Shown: positions 8,826 to 16,955 of the stretch, one piece after another
How the letters are laid out: every line of letters begins with the position of its first letter
Numbering within the stretch: the first letter of the stretch is position 1
The notes under the pieces: generated by a model
What the model saw: only the letters and a program-made list of their open reading frames with translations
Database searches by the model: none
Told to the model about the DNA's origin: nothing
Source of the DNA: Bradyrhizobium sp. Y36
GTDB lineage: Bacteria; Pseudomonadota; Alphaproteobacteria; Rhizobiales; Xanthobacteraceae
Reading direction: 5' to 3'
Assembly: GCF_002531575.1 (NCBI RefSeq)
Contig: NZ_NWTI01000001.1
Span: 393,501-457,500, forward strand
Length of the DNA stretch: 64,000 bases
Program-made: the position numbers and the translations under genes

Positions 8826-9577
8826 CCCCTGCTTCCGCCCCAATCGCCCAGCACCGCCTGCACCAGGGCCAGTGCCGCCACCGCGGCCGTGTCGGCCCGC
8901 ATGATCCGGGGGCCGAGGGCCAGCCGAAGGATTTTGGGCTGCCGCAGCAGCAGGGCCCGCTCGTCTTCGGCAAAACCGCCTTCGGGACCGATCAGGACGT
9001 CGATACCTTCTCCAGCCGCGCGCGCGGCTTGCAGGGACTGAACCGGGTTTTCGACCTCCGCCGCCTCATCGCAGAAGATCAGCAGGCGGTCGGCTGGGCG
9101 CTGGCTGAGGAAGCGCTCCAGGGCGACCGGTTCGGCGACAGTTGCGATGCTCAAAATGCCGCATTGCTCGGCGGCCTCGACGACATTGGCCCGCATCCGC
9201 TCGGTGTTGACCCGGGAGGCCTGGGTGAAGCGGGTCAGGACCGGATGCAGCGCGGCAGCGCCCATTTCGATGGCCTTCTGGACCATATAGTCCAGCCGGG
9301 CGTGCTTGAGCGGGGCGAAGACATAAGCGAGGTCGGCGAGTCGGTCCTGCGGCCGGGTCTGCTGGAGGATGACGAGGCTGTCCGGCCGCTTGCGGCCTTC
9401 AATGGCGGCCTGCCACTCGCCATCCCGGCCGTTGAACGCCAAGACCTCGGCCCCGGCGGCCAGCCGCAGCACATTGCCGAGATAATTGCTCTGATCCCGG
9501 TCGAGCGCGACCCTGGCGTCCTGGGCCAGGGGAACATCGACGAACAGGCGGGGCGCGCGAAAATCGTGGGAGGGCAT
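8822..9577 (-). CDS. rsmE: 16S rRNA (uracil(1498)-N(3))-methyltransferase RsmE
   Basis: A 251 aa SPOUT-class methyltransferase that modifies U1498 of 16S rRNA in the small subunit decoding centre. A small N-terminal PUA-like domain precedes the knotted SAM-binding domain. Diagnostic motifs are LIGPEGGFAEDE (about 197-208) and LGPRIMRADTA (about 221-231). The length is normal. It is convergent with the AraC gene, with a four-base overlap at the stops. Confidence 0.93.
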   Translation of the reverse strand: MPSHDFRAPRLFVDVPLAQDARVALDRDQSNYLGNVLRLAAGAEVLAFNGRDGEWQAAIEGRKRPDSLVILQQTRPQDRLADLAYVFAPLKHARLDYMVQKAIEMGAAALHPVLTRFTQASRVNTERMRANVVEAAEQCGILSIATVAEPVALERFLSQRPADRLLIFCDEAAEVENPVQSLQAARAAGEGIDVLIGPEGGFAEDERALLLRQPKILRLALGPRIMRADTAAVAALALVQAVLGDWGGSRG

Positions 9578-9788
9578 CGTTCAAAAGTCCAATTTGGCGC
9601 CGTTATTAACCGAAACCAGCCGTTTCGGGGGTAAATATTGCCCCACCGCTGCGTCGGCGCGCCGCGCTCTTGCCCTATTCGGTGGGTTGTTAAGGGCCGG
9701 CGGGAATCGTAAAATCGCGAGCACGCTGGTTGCGCTTCAATTGGGAAGGCGCTGGACCCCGTAAGCTCCTGCCGGAGAGATTTTCTTG

Positions 9789-10451
9789 ATGATCCGTCAT
9801 TTGATGGTTCCGATCGCCGCCGCCATGGTCACCATGGGTGCCGCGGGTGCCTATGCGCAAAGTGCGTTTCCGGCGCCGCTGCCCAGCCAGGCCGCAACCA
9901 GTTCGGCGTTTCCGCCGGTGAACGGTTCGGCGCCGGTCGCGTCCGTCGGCACGGCCCCGCAATCGTCCTTCCCCGTGAACGGCGCCGCGCCCGTTGGTGG
10001 CGCCGGCGCTTTCAGCGCGGCCCCGCCGACGCAAGGCGGTCCCGGCGAGGACTGCATGAAGTCGTTCATGCCCCTGCGCGAGGAAGCCGAGAAGCGCGGC
10101 AAGCTGATCAAGGCCGCGAGCGACCGTCACGCGCCGCCCGACGAGGCCTGCAAGCTGATCCGCAATTTCAGCCAGGCCGAGTCGAAGATGATCAAGTATA
10201 TCGAGGCCAATGCCTCGAAATGCGGGATTCCGGCGCAGGTCGGCGCGCAGATGAAGGACGGCCACAAGAACACCGAGGCGATGCAGGCGAAGGTCTGCAA
10301 CGTTGCGCAGCAGATGCAGCAGCAGCAGGCACGTCCCGCCGGTCCGTCGCTGAGCGAGGTGCTGGGTTCGGGCTCGGCGCCTGAGGCCAATGCCGGCAAG
10401 AAGGGCGGCAGCACCTTCGACACGCTCAACGGCAACGTCCTCACCCGATGA
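9789..10451 (+). CDS. Secreted hypothetical protein, Ala/Pro-rich N-terminus and conserved C-terminal domain
   Basis: A 220 aa exported protein. The signal peptide MIRHLMVPIAAAMVTMGAAG is cleaved near AYAQS. A Ser/Pro/Ala linker runs to about residue 80. The C-terminal part (about 85-180) begins EDCMKSFMPLREEAEKRG and contains three or four well-spaced cysteines (ECM, EACKLI, SKCGIP, KVCNV), suggesting disulfides in the periplasm. The tail is Gln-rich. The ATG at 9789 is preferred over the TTG just before it; a GGAGAG Shine-Dalgarno lies about 10 bases upstream. A conserved Rhizobiales family without known function. Confidence 0.7.
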   Translation: MIRHLMVPIAAAMVTMGAAGAYAQSAFPAPLPSQAATSSAFPPVNGSAPVASVGTAPQSSFPVNGAAPVGGAGAFSAAPPTQGGPGEDCMKSFMPLREEAEKRGKLIKAASDRHAPPDEACKLIRNFSQAESKMIKYIEANASKCGIPAQVGAQMKDGHKNTEAMQAKVCNVAQQMQQQQARPAGPSLSEVLGSGSAPEANAGKKGGSTFDTLNGNVLTR

Positions 10452-10454
10452 TAC

Positions 10455-10532
10455 ACGTGCCGCCGATTTGAAGTTCCTACGGTGCCTGCCGCGCGATCCT
10501 CATAGGAACTTCAAATCGATAAGCGGCACGTG
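10455..10532. repeat. Palindromic element with GATTTGAAGTTCCTA arms
   Basis: Perfect 15-base arms GATTTGAAGTTCCTA (10465-10479) and TAGGAACTTCAAATC (10503-10517) flank a 23-base loop. Outside them CACGTGCCGC pairs with GCGGCACGTG, with a four-base bulge on one side. A 16-base piece of the left arm (GCCGATTTGAAGTTCC) recurs as a single copy at 59005-59020. The element lies between a stop codon and ubiA. Confidence 0.75.
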
Positions 10533-10549
10533 AATTGCGATTTCTTGCT

Positions 10550-10622
10550 AGTGCCCTTGTCGTTTTCGAAGTTCGTACCGGAATACGCCGCGATGGAATA
10601 CGAACTTCGAAAACTGGGCACT
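10550..10622. repeat. Second palindrome, overlapping the ubiA start codon
   Basis: Arms TTTTCGAAGTTCGTA (10563-10577) and TACGAACTTCGAAAA (10599-10613) are perfect over 15 bases. AGTGCCC (10550-10556) pairs with GGGCACT (10616-10622) outside them. The inner arm resembles that of the preceding palindrome (TTTGAAGTTCCTA against TTCGAAGTTCGTA). The likely ubiA ATG at 10593 lies in the loop, so mRNA folding could affect initiation. Confidence 0.75.
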
Positions 10623-11549
10623 GGCACATCGGCCCGCGTTGCCGATTCCACCGGCAACTGGGTCGATACGATCGCGCCGCCATGGGCGCGGCCTTATTTG
10701 CGATTGTCCCGCTTCGATCGTCCGATCGGCTCCTGGCTGCTGTTGATGCCCTGCTGGTGGTCGGCGGCGCTCGCGAGCGGCATGGCGCACGACATCCGCG
10801 GACTGCCGCTCACCATCGTGCTGTTCTTCGTCGGTGCCTTCGTGATGCGCGGGGCGGGCTGCACCTGGAACGACATCACCGACCGCGACCTCGACGACAA
10901 GGTCGAGCGCACGCGCTCGCGGCCGCTGCCGTCGGGGCAGGTCAGCACGAAACAGGCGCTGGCCTTCATGGTCGCGCAGGCCGCGATCGGACTTCTGGTG
11001 CTGCTGCAGTTCAACCGCTTCGCGATTGCGACCGGCATCGCCTCGCTCCTGATCGTCGCGATCTATCCCTTCATGAAGCGGATCACCTGGTGGCCGCAGA
11101 CCGTGCTCGGGCTTGCCTTCTCCTGGGGCGCCCTGATGGGATTTGCCGTCACCTTCGGCCGCATCGACCTCACCGCGCTGGTGCTCTATGCCGGCGCGAT
11201 CTCCTGGGTGATCGGCTATGACACGATCTACGCGCATCAGGACTCCGAGGACGACGCGCTGATCGGCATCAAGTCGACCGCGCGCCTGTTCGGCGCGCAT
11301 ACGCACCAGGCGCTGATCCTGTTCTACGGGCTTTCGGTGATGCTGATCGGCGTCGCGCTGGCCTCGGGCGATGCGCGCTGGCCGGCCTGGCTCGGGCTCG
11401 CCGCCTTCGCCGCGCATCTGGCGTGGCAGATCATGCGCTTGCGGATCGATAATCCGGAGCTGTGCCTGCGCCTGTTCAAATCGAACAAGCATGCGGGCTT
11501 GCTGCTGTTCGCGGGATTGCTGGCCGACGCGGTGATGCGGGCTGCGTAG
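10593..11549 (+). CDS. ubiA: 4-hydroxybenzoate polyprenyltransferase UbiA
   Basis: A 318 aa integral inner-membrane prenyltransferase of ubiquinone biosynthesis. The first Asp-rich substrate motif is NDITDRDLDDKVERTRSRP (about 90-108) and the second is YAHQDSEDD (about 212-220). About eight hydrophobic segments follow the RPYLRLSRFDRPIGSW entry. Start choice is uncertain: GTG 10530 and ATG 10593 are in frame and both lie within palindromic elements. The sequence resembling the usual start of the family begins only around ARVADSTGNW. A repeat insertion may therefore have rewritten the 5' end. Confidence 0.92.
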   Translation: MEYELRKLGTGTSARVADSTGNWVDTIAPPWARPYLRLSRFDRPIGSWLLLMPCWWSAALASGMAHDIRGLPLTIVLFFVGAFVMRGAGCTWNDITDRDLDDKVERTRSRPLPSGQVSTKQALAFMVAQAAIGLLVLLQFNRFAIATGIASLLIVAIYPFMKRITWWPQTVLGLAFSWGALMGFAVTFGRIDLTALVLYAGAISWVIGYDTIYAHQDSEDDALIGIKSTARLFGAHTHQALILFYGLSVMLIGVALASGDARWPAWLGLAAFAAHLAWQIMRLRIDNPELCLRLFKSNKHAGLLLFAGLLADAVMRAA

Positions 11550-11554
11550 GTCTC

Positions 11555-11646
11555 GTAGGGTGGGGCAAAGGCGCACTTGCGCCGTGCCCATGATCTTTCA
11601 ATGATTGATAGAGAAGGTGGGCACGCTTCGCTTTGCCCACCCTACG
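11555..11646. repeat. Intergenic palindromic repeat (GTAGGGTGGGCAAAG type)
   Basis: GTAGGGTGGGGCAAAGGCGC at the left and CTTTGCCCACCCTACGA at the right form an imperfect inverted repeat between the convergent ubiA and DUF6101 genes. It belongs to the same family as 1359-1446. Confidence 0.8.
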
Positions 11647-11663
11647 ACACCTGTGATTGCCGC

Positions 11664-12182
11664 TTAATTCCGCGCGATGATCTCGCGTTCGCCTTGATGA
11701 ATCGTCAGCTCGCGCGCGATGCCGGCGCGGCGGCGCATCAGGAATTTCGGACGGCGGGCGCGGATCGCGTTGGCGCGGCGGCGGCGGGCCGCGGGCTTGC
11801 GCGCGCCTTCGTCGAGCTGCGGCAGCGCGAAGAGCTCGCTCCAGATCGCCCAGGCCTCGGTGAGTTCGTCACCCTCGGCGCCGACCAGCAGCGGCACGGA
11901 GAGCGAGGGATCGCGATGCACGAGGACGAGGGCCTGTGCCTCGTCATTGCCGCGCAGCGCGACACCGGTGAAGTCGCTGACGCGGACGTTGATCGCCATC
12001 TGCATGCCGCGCACGGCACGGCGCAGGACGACGCGTTCGCGATGAAGCTCGATCTGCCTGGTGTATCCGTCGGCGCGCGGATCATGCGCGTCGAAGCGGA
12101 CCGGAAGGGAAAGAGGGTCGAGCCGCAGAGAGCGGCTCGACCCGGCGGGAGTGACCCCGCATGTTGCTGTTTGACGCCTCAC
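11664..12182 (-). CDS. DUF6101 family protein
   Basis: A 172 aa cytoplasmic protein starting MRRQTATCGVTPAGSSRSLR. The conserved part has the phrases LPVRFDAHDPRADG and RERVVLRRAVRGMQMAINV (about 60-78), which I recognise as the Rhizobiales-restricted family DUF6101. The C-terminal third is strikingly basic (ARRRRANAIRARRPKFLMRR), which could bind nucleic acid or phospholipid. Function unknown. It lies between ubiA and pmbA. Confidence 0.75.
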   Translation of the reverse strand: MRRQTATCGVTPAGSSRSLRLDPLSLPVRFDAHDPRADGYTRQIELHRERVVLRRAVRGMQMAINVRVSDFTGVALRGNDEAQALVLVHRDPSLSVPLLVGAEGDELTEAWAIWSELFALPQLDEGARKPAARRRRANAIRARRPKFLMRRRAGIARELTIHQGEREIIARN

Positions 12183-12446
12183 GGCTTAGTTCTCCCCGCC
12201 GGGATTATGTTCCCGGTCGATGCGAGGACCTTAGCGCGGGCCTTTCCGAAACCGCTTAAAAAGGCTGGTTAACCCACCGTCACTGCGGCTCATGATTGAC
12301 AAGACCTTGGCACGCATGATTGACGAGACGTTGCGCCGATGGTGCGAATCTGAGCTTTTGGCGGGCTGAAAATGCTTGAAGTCCGCGCAATCAGGGCACA
12401 TCTGTGGGTTCCGGTCCCGAACCCCCGCCCCAACAGGATTTCGTTC

Positions 12447-13835
12447 GTGAACTCTTCACCAAGCTCGTCGCCTTCGACCACAGAAAATCGCCTGTTCGAT
12501 CAGTCCGCGCTCTCCGATCTGGCGCAGCGGCTGGTGGAGGCGGCGCGGCGCGCCGGCGCGGACGCGGCCGATGCGGTCGCGGTGCGCGGCGTCTCGCAAG
12601 GCGTCGAGGTGCGCGACGGACGCGTCGAGGAATCCGAGCGGTCCGAGGGCGACGATGTCGGCCTGCGCGTGCTGGTCGGCCAGCGTCAGGCGGTGGTCTC
12701 CACCAACGACGTCAGCGGCGACGCCGTCACCAAGCTCGCCGAACGCGCGGTCGCGATGGCACGCGTCGCGCCCGACGACAAATATGTCGGACTTGCCGAT
12801 CCCGCGCTGCTCGCGCGCGATTTCCCCGAGCTCGATCTGCTCGATCCCGATGTGCCCGCAACTGCCGAGCTCGAGCGCCGCGCGCTCGCCGCCGAAGCTG
12901 CCGCGCTCGCGGTGAAGGGCGTGACCAAGTCCGGCGGTGCCTCGGCCTCCGCGGGCATGGGCGGCATGGTGCTCGTCACCTCGACCGGTTTCCACGGCTC
13001 CTACCTGCGCTCCAGTCAGGGCATCTCGGCGACCGCGATCGCGGGCGAGGGCACCGGCATGGAGCGCGACTACGATTTCACCTCGGCACCGCACGGCGCC
13101 GATTTGCTGTCGCCCGAGGTCGTCGGCCGTTCCGCCGGCGAGCGCACCGTGGCGCGCTACAATCCGCGCAAGGTCGAAACCTGCAAGGTGCCCGTCGTGT
13201 TCGATCCGCGCGTCGCGGGCTCCCTGGTCGGCCACCTTGTCGGGGCCATCAATGGCGCCTCGATTGCGCGCAAGACCAGCTTCCTGAAGGACAAGCTCGG
13301 CCAGCAGCTGTTTGCCAGGAACATCCGCATCATCGACGATCCCTTGCGCAAGCGCGGCCTGCGCTCGCAGACTTTCGACGCCGAGGGCGTCGCGGTGAAG
13401 AAGACCGCGCTGGTCGACGAAGGCGTGCTGACCACCTGGCTGCTCGACTGCGCCACGGCGCGCGAGCTCGGCCTCGTCACCACCGGCCACGCCCATCGCG
13501 GCGTGTCGTCCTCGCCCTCGCCGGGACCCTATAACCTGCATCTCGAACCCGGCACGCCGACACCCGCGGAGCTGATCTCCGACATCAGACAAGGGTTCTA
13601 CGTCACCGACCTGATCGGCTCGGGCGTCAACGGCGTCACCGGCGATTACAGCCGCGGCGCCTCCGGCTTCTGGATCGAGAACGGCGAGATCACCTATCCC
13701 GTCAGCGAGGTGACGATCGCAGGGCACCTGTTCGAGATCTTCAAGTCGATGCAGCCCGCGAACAATCTCGAATTCCGCTACGGCGTCAATGCGCCGACGG
13801 TGCGCATCGAGGGTTTGACGCTTGGCGGACGCTGA
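12447..13835 (+). CDS. pmbA: TldE/PmbA-family protein (partner of TldD metalloprotease)
   Basis: A 462 aa member of the TldD/PmbA family, which in other bacteria forms TldD-TldE heterodimers that process microcin B17 precursor and degrade CcdA. The subunit class lacks the zinc HExxxH of TldD, and none is seen here. Typical landmarks are GVEVRDGRVEESERSEGDDV near the N-terminus, VVFDPRVAGSLVGHLVGAING, and the C-terminal GVNGVTGDYSRGASGFWIENG. The chosen start is GTG 12447, preceded by AGGA at eight bases; the frame extends to an ATG at 12372 but that part lacks coding character. Followed, with overlap, by the phosphatase gene. tldD is not in the window. Confidence 0.9.
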   Translation: MNSSPSSSPSTTENRLFDQSALSDLAQRLVEAARRAGADAADAVAVRGVSQGVEVRDGRVEESERSEGDDVGLRVLVGQRQAVVSTNDVSGDAVTKLAERAVAMARVAPDDKYVGLADPALLARDFPELDLLDPDVPATAELERRALAAEAAALAVKGVTKSGGASASAGMGGMVLVTSTGFHGSYLRSSQGISATAIAGEGTGMERDYDFTSAPHGADLLSPEVVGRSAGERTVARYNPRKVETCKVPVVFDPRVAGSLVGHLVGAINGASIARKTSFLKDKLGQQLFARNIRIIDDPLRKRGLRSQTFDAEGVAVKKTALVDEGVLTTWLLDCATARELGLVTTGHAHRGVSSSPSPGPYNLHLEPGTPTPAELISDIRQGFYVTDLIGSGVNGVTGDYSRGASGFWIENGEITYPVSEVTIAGHLFEIFKSMQPANNLEFRYGVNAPTVRIEGLTLGGR

Positions 13836-14631
13836 CGCGAACGACATCATCCTGACGCGCGACGCGGCGCTGCTGCAGGACACGGTGCGGGAAGCGGGTG
13901 CGCTGGCACAGTCGATGTTCCGCACCGAGCTGAAGAAGTGGACCAAGGGCGCCTCCTCGCCGGTGTCGGAAGCCGACATCGCCGTCAACGACCTGCTCGA
14001 AACGCGCTTGCGCAGTGCGACGCCGGATTATGGCTGGCTCTCGGAGGAGAGCGCCGACGACGCGGTCCGGCTGTCGCGGCGGCTGACCTGGATCGTCGAT
14101 CCCATCGACGGCACACGCAATTACCTGGGCGGCCATGACGATTGGTGCGTCAGTGTCGCGCTGGTCGAGGACGCCGCGCCGGTGCTGGCCGCGGTGTTCG
14201 CCCCTGTCAGCGGCGAGTTCTTCTTCGCCGCCCGCGGCCAGGGCACGACGCTGAACGGCAGGGCCGTGCAGGCGTCGCCCGGATCGGCGCTCGACTTCGC
14301 CCGCATCGCCGGCCCGAAGCCGATGGTGGAGCGGCTCAATACCGCCGGCGGCGACATCAAGCTGCATCCGCGAATCGGCTCGCTCGCGCTGCGCCTGTGC
14401 CGGGTCGCCCATGGCGCGCTGGATGCGGCTTTTGCGGGGGGCAATAGCCATGATTGGGACCTTGCGGCGGCCGATTTGATCGTGCAGGAAGCCGATGGTA
14501 GGATGAGCGACCTCTCCGGAGAACCCATCCTCTATAACCGCCGGGAAGTGGCGCACGGGGTGCTGGTGGCAGCGGGACGCGATCGTCATGCGGGCATAGT
14601 CGCGCATTTTCGAAACCGTCCCCTGGCCTAA
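13822..14631 (+). CDS. Inositol monophosphatase family protein (CysQ/IMPase-like)
   Basis: A 269 aa Mg-dependent phosphatase, hydrolysing inositol-phosphate-like or 3'-phosphoadenosine substrates. Metal-site motifs are LSEESAD (about 73-79), WIVDPIDGTRNY (about 93-104) and HDWDLAAADLI (about 211-221). The start is a TTG at 13822 inside the end of pmbA (14-base overlap), which indicates translational coupling. Substrate cannot be decided from motifs: 3'(2'),5'-bisphosphate nucleotidase, histidinol-phosphatase-like and inositol phosphatase members share them. Confidence 0.85.
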   Translation: MADADANDIILTRDAALLQDTVREAGALAQSMFRTELKKWTKGASSPVSEADIAVNDLLETRLRSATPDYGWLSEESADDAVRLSRRLTWIVDPIDGTRNYLGGHDDWCVSVALVEDAAPVLAAVFAPVSGEFFFAARGQGTTLNGRAVQASPGSALDFARIAGPKPMVERLNTAGGDIKLHPRIGSLALRLCRVAHGALDAAFAGGNSHDWDLAAADLIVQEADGRMSDLSGEPILYNRREVAHGVLVAAGRDRHAGIVAHFRNRPLA

Positions 14632-14693
14632 GGCGCTTTTCGTCGTGCTTCTCGAACACTGCTTTGCCGGGCAGCCCGTTAGGAACAGAACTC

Positions 14694-14936
14694 ATGCCAG
14701 ATAGTGCCCCGCAACAACTGCTTCACCTCGTGATCGGCGGCGAGCTCGTCGATCTCACGCAAAACACCTTCAAGAATCTCGACGACGTCGAGATCGTCGG
14801 CCTCTACCCGAACTATGCGACCGCCCATGCCGCCTGGCGGGCCAAGGCGCAGAGCACGGTCGACAATGCGCAGATGCGCTATTTCATCGTCCATCTCCAC
14901 CGGCTGCTCGACCCCAATCAAGAACCGGCGCGTTGA
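14694..14936 (+). CDS. DUF4170 domain-containing protein
   Basis: An 80 aa protein starting MPDSAPQQLLHLVIGGELVD; AGGAA lies about eight bases upstream of the ATG. The conserved core is LDDVEIVGLYPNYATAHAAW followed by AQSTVDNAQMRYFIVHLHRL. This is the DUF4170 family, widespread in Alphaproteobacteria beside lipid A genes; function unknown. Its stop overlaps the TTG start of the acyltransferase-like gene (TTGA), so it is part of the waaA-lpxK transcription unit. Confidence 0.85.
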   Translation: MPDSAPQQLLHLVIGGELVDLTQNTFKNLDDVEIVGLYPNYATAHAAWRAKAQSTVDNAQMRYFIVHLHRLLDPNQEPAR

Positions 14937-15646
14937 AAAAACTGCTTCGCAATACGCTGCGAAGCAGCTGGTTTCAACGTGCCGTCGGGTTTCTGGCGGC
15001 CGAATATCTGCGCCTGGTCTGGCGGACCAACACATTCACGTTCGATCCGCCTGACGTCTACGACATCGTCGAGCCGCAGATCCCGGCAATCTTCGCCTTC
15101 TGGCACGGCCAGCATTTCCTCACCCCCTTCATCAAGAACAAGGACTCCTACCGGGCCAAGGTCCTGATCTCCCGTCACCGCGACGGCGAGTTCAACGCCA
15201 TCGCGGTGGAGCGGCTCGGCATCGGCCTGATCCGCGGTTCCGGCGATCATGGCAGCGCCTTCCACCGCAAGGGTGGCGTCGGCGCCTTCAAGGAAATGGT
15301 GCGGACGCTTCAGGACGGTTGTAATGTCGCGCTGACCGCCGATGTCCCCAAGCGCGCGCGCGTGGCCGGGCTCGGCATCATCATGCTGGCACGGGAATCG
15401 GGGCGGCCGATCATGCCTTTCGCGATGGCGACCAGCCGCTTCATCCGGCTGAAGAACTGGGACCGCACCACCATCAACCTGCCCTTCGGCCGGGGCGCGT
15501 TGGTCGGCATCAAGGAAATCCACGTTCCCGCGGATGCCGACGCAGCCATGATGGAGGCGCTGCGGCTGGAGCTGGAAGAGACGTTGAACGAGGCGACTCG
15601 CCGCGCCTACGCGCAGCTCGGCCGCCCGGGACCGCAAGATGCCTAA
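14933..15646 (+). CDS. DUF374 lysophospholipid acyltransferase-family protein
   Basis: A 237 aa protein with TTG start at 14933 overlapping the DUF4170 stop. DUF374 landmarks are AFWHGQHFLTPFI (about 55-67, with the HGQ motif) and SRHRDGEFNAIAVERLGI (about 80-97), followed by RGSGDHGSAFHRKGG. The family is related to the LPLAT acyltransferases and usually lies next to waaA and lpxK in Rhizobiales. A role in acylating or trimming lipid A intermediates at the inner membrane is probable but unproven. It overlaps waaA by eight bases. Confidence 0.85.
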   Translation: MKKLLRNTLRSSWFQRAVGFLAAEYLRLVWRTNTFTFDPPDVYDIVEPQIPAIFAFWHGQHFLTPFIKNKDSYRAKVLISRHRDGEFNAIAVERLGIGLIRGSGDHGSAFHRKGGVGAFKEMVRTLQDGCNVALTADVPKRARVAGLGIIMLARESGRPIMPFAMATSRFIRLKNWDRTTINLPFGRGALVGIKEIHVPADADAAMMEALRLELEETLNEATRRAYAQLGRPGPQDA

Positions 15647-16955
15647 ATCGCTGCCCATTGCGCTGCCGATCACGCTGCGGATGTACCGGCGCCTGGCATC
15701 AAGCCTGGTGCCGCTCGCGCCTGCGCTGATCAAGCGCCGGCTGAGGCAGGGCAAGGAAGATCCCGCGCGCGTCGGCGAACGGCGGGGCCTGTCCCGCGAC
15801 GTGCGGCCGCATGGTCCGCTGGTCTGGATCCACGGCGCCAGCGTCGGCGAGGTGCTGGCCGCGGCCGCGCTGATCGAGCGTTTGCGCGATCTCAATTTGC
15901 GCATCCTGCTCACGTCAGGCACCGTCACCTCGGCCGCGGTGGTCGCAAAGCGCTTTCCGCCCGACGTGATCCATCAATACGTGCCGTATGATTCGCCGCG
16001 CTATGTCGCGCGCTTCCTCGATCATTGGAAGCCGTCGCTGGCGCTGTTCATCGAATCCGATCTGTGGCCGAACCTGATCCTCGCGGGTGCTGCGCGCCGC
16101 GTGCCCATGGTGCTGATCAACGGGCGGATGTCGCCGCGCTCCTTCCCGCGCTGGCGCCGCATGCACGGCACCATCTCGGCGCTGCTGTCGCGGTTCGACA
16201 TCTGCCTGGCGCAGTCGAAGCTGGACGCCGAACGCTTCGCCACGCTCGGCGGCCGCGACGTCGTCACGACCGGCAATCTCAAGCTCGACGTGGCGGCGCC
16301 GCCGGCCGATCCCGCCAAGCTCGAACGGCTGATGGCGATGACGCGCGGGCGGCCGATCATCGTCGCGGCCTCGACCCATCCGGGCGAGGACGAGATGCTG
16401 GTCGCGGCGCATCGCAGCCTCGTCGGGTTCTTCCCGCAGCTCCTCACCGTGATCGTGCCGCGGCATCCCGATCGCGGCTCCTCGATCGCGGGCCTGATCA
16501 CGGCCTCCGGCCTGACGCCCGCCTTGCGCTCGCGCGAAGAACTGCCGACCGCGACCACCGATGTCTATGTCGCCGACACCATGGGCGAGCTCGGCCTGTT
16601 CTACCGGCTCTCGCCGATCGTGTTCATGGGCGGCTCGCTGATCCGCCATGGCGGGCAGAACCCGATCGAGGCGATCAAGCTCGGCGCTGCGATCGTGCAT
16701 GGCCCGCACGTCTTCAACTTCGCCGAATTGTTCGAGGCGCTCGACGCCAGCGGCGCGGCGCGGCAGGCCGACACGCAGGAGGCGCTGGTCAAGCAGCTCG
16801 GCCAGTTGCTGGCCGATCCCGCGCTGCGCGAGACGATGCAGCGCGCGGGCACCGGCGTGGTGGACCAGCTCGGCGGCGCGCTCAACCGCACCATGACCGC
16901 GCTCGAACCCTATCTGCTGCAGCTGCGGATCGAGATGGGGGCCGCCAATGCGTGA
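15639..16955 (+). CDS. waaA: 3-deoxy-D-manno-octulosonic acid transferase (Kdo transferase)
   Basis: A 438 aa GT30 enzyme transferring Kdo from CMP-Kdo to lipid IVA on the cytoplasmic face of the inner membrane. The N-terminal segment (about 1-35) is membrane-associating. The catalytic glutamate is in IHGASVGEVLAA (about 64-75). The C-terminal nucleotide-binding lobe shows VAASTHPGEDEML, VIVPRHPDRG and GQNPIEAIKLG. Length is normal. It overlaps the upstream DUF374 gene and the downstream lpxK by eight bases each. Confidence 0.95.
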   Translation: MPKSLPIALPITLRMYRRLASSLVPLAPALIKRRLRQGKEDPARVGERRGLSRDVRPHGPLVWIHGASVGEVLAAAALIERLRDLNLRILLTSGTVTSAAVVAKRFPPDVIHQYVPYDSPRYVARFLDHWKPSLALFIESDLWPNLILAGAARRVPMVLINGRMSPRSFPRWRRMHGTISALLSRFDICLAQSKLDAERFATLGGRDVVTTGNLKLDVAAPPADPAKLERLMAMTRGRPIIVAASTHPGEDEMLVAAHRSLVGFFPQLLTVIVPRHPDRGSSIAGLITASGLTPALRSREELPTATTDVYVADTMGELGLFYRLSPIVFMGGSLIRHGGQNPIEAIKLGAAIVHGPHVFNFAELFEALDASGAARQADTQEALVKQLGQLLADPALRETMQRAGTGVVDQLGGALNRTMTALEPYLLQLRIEMGAANA

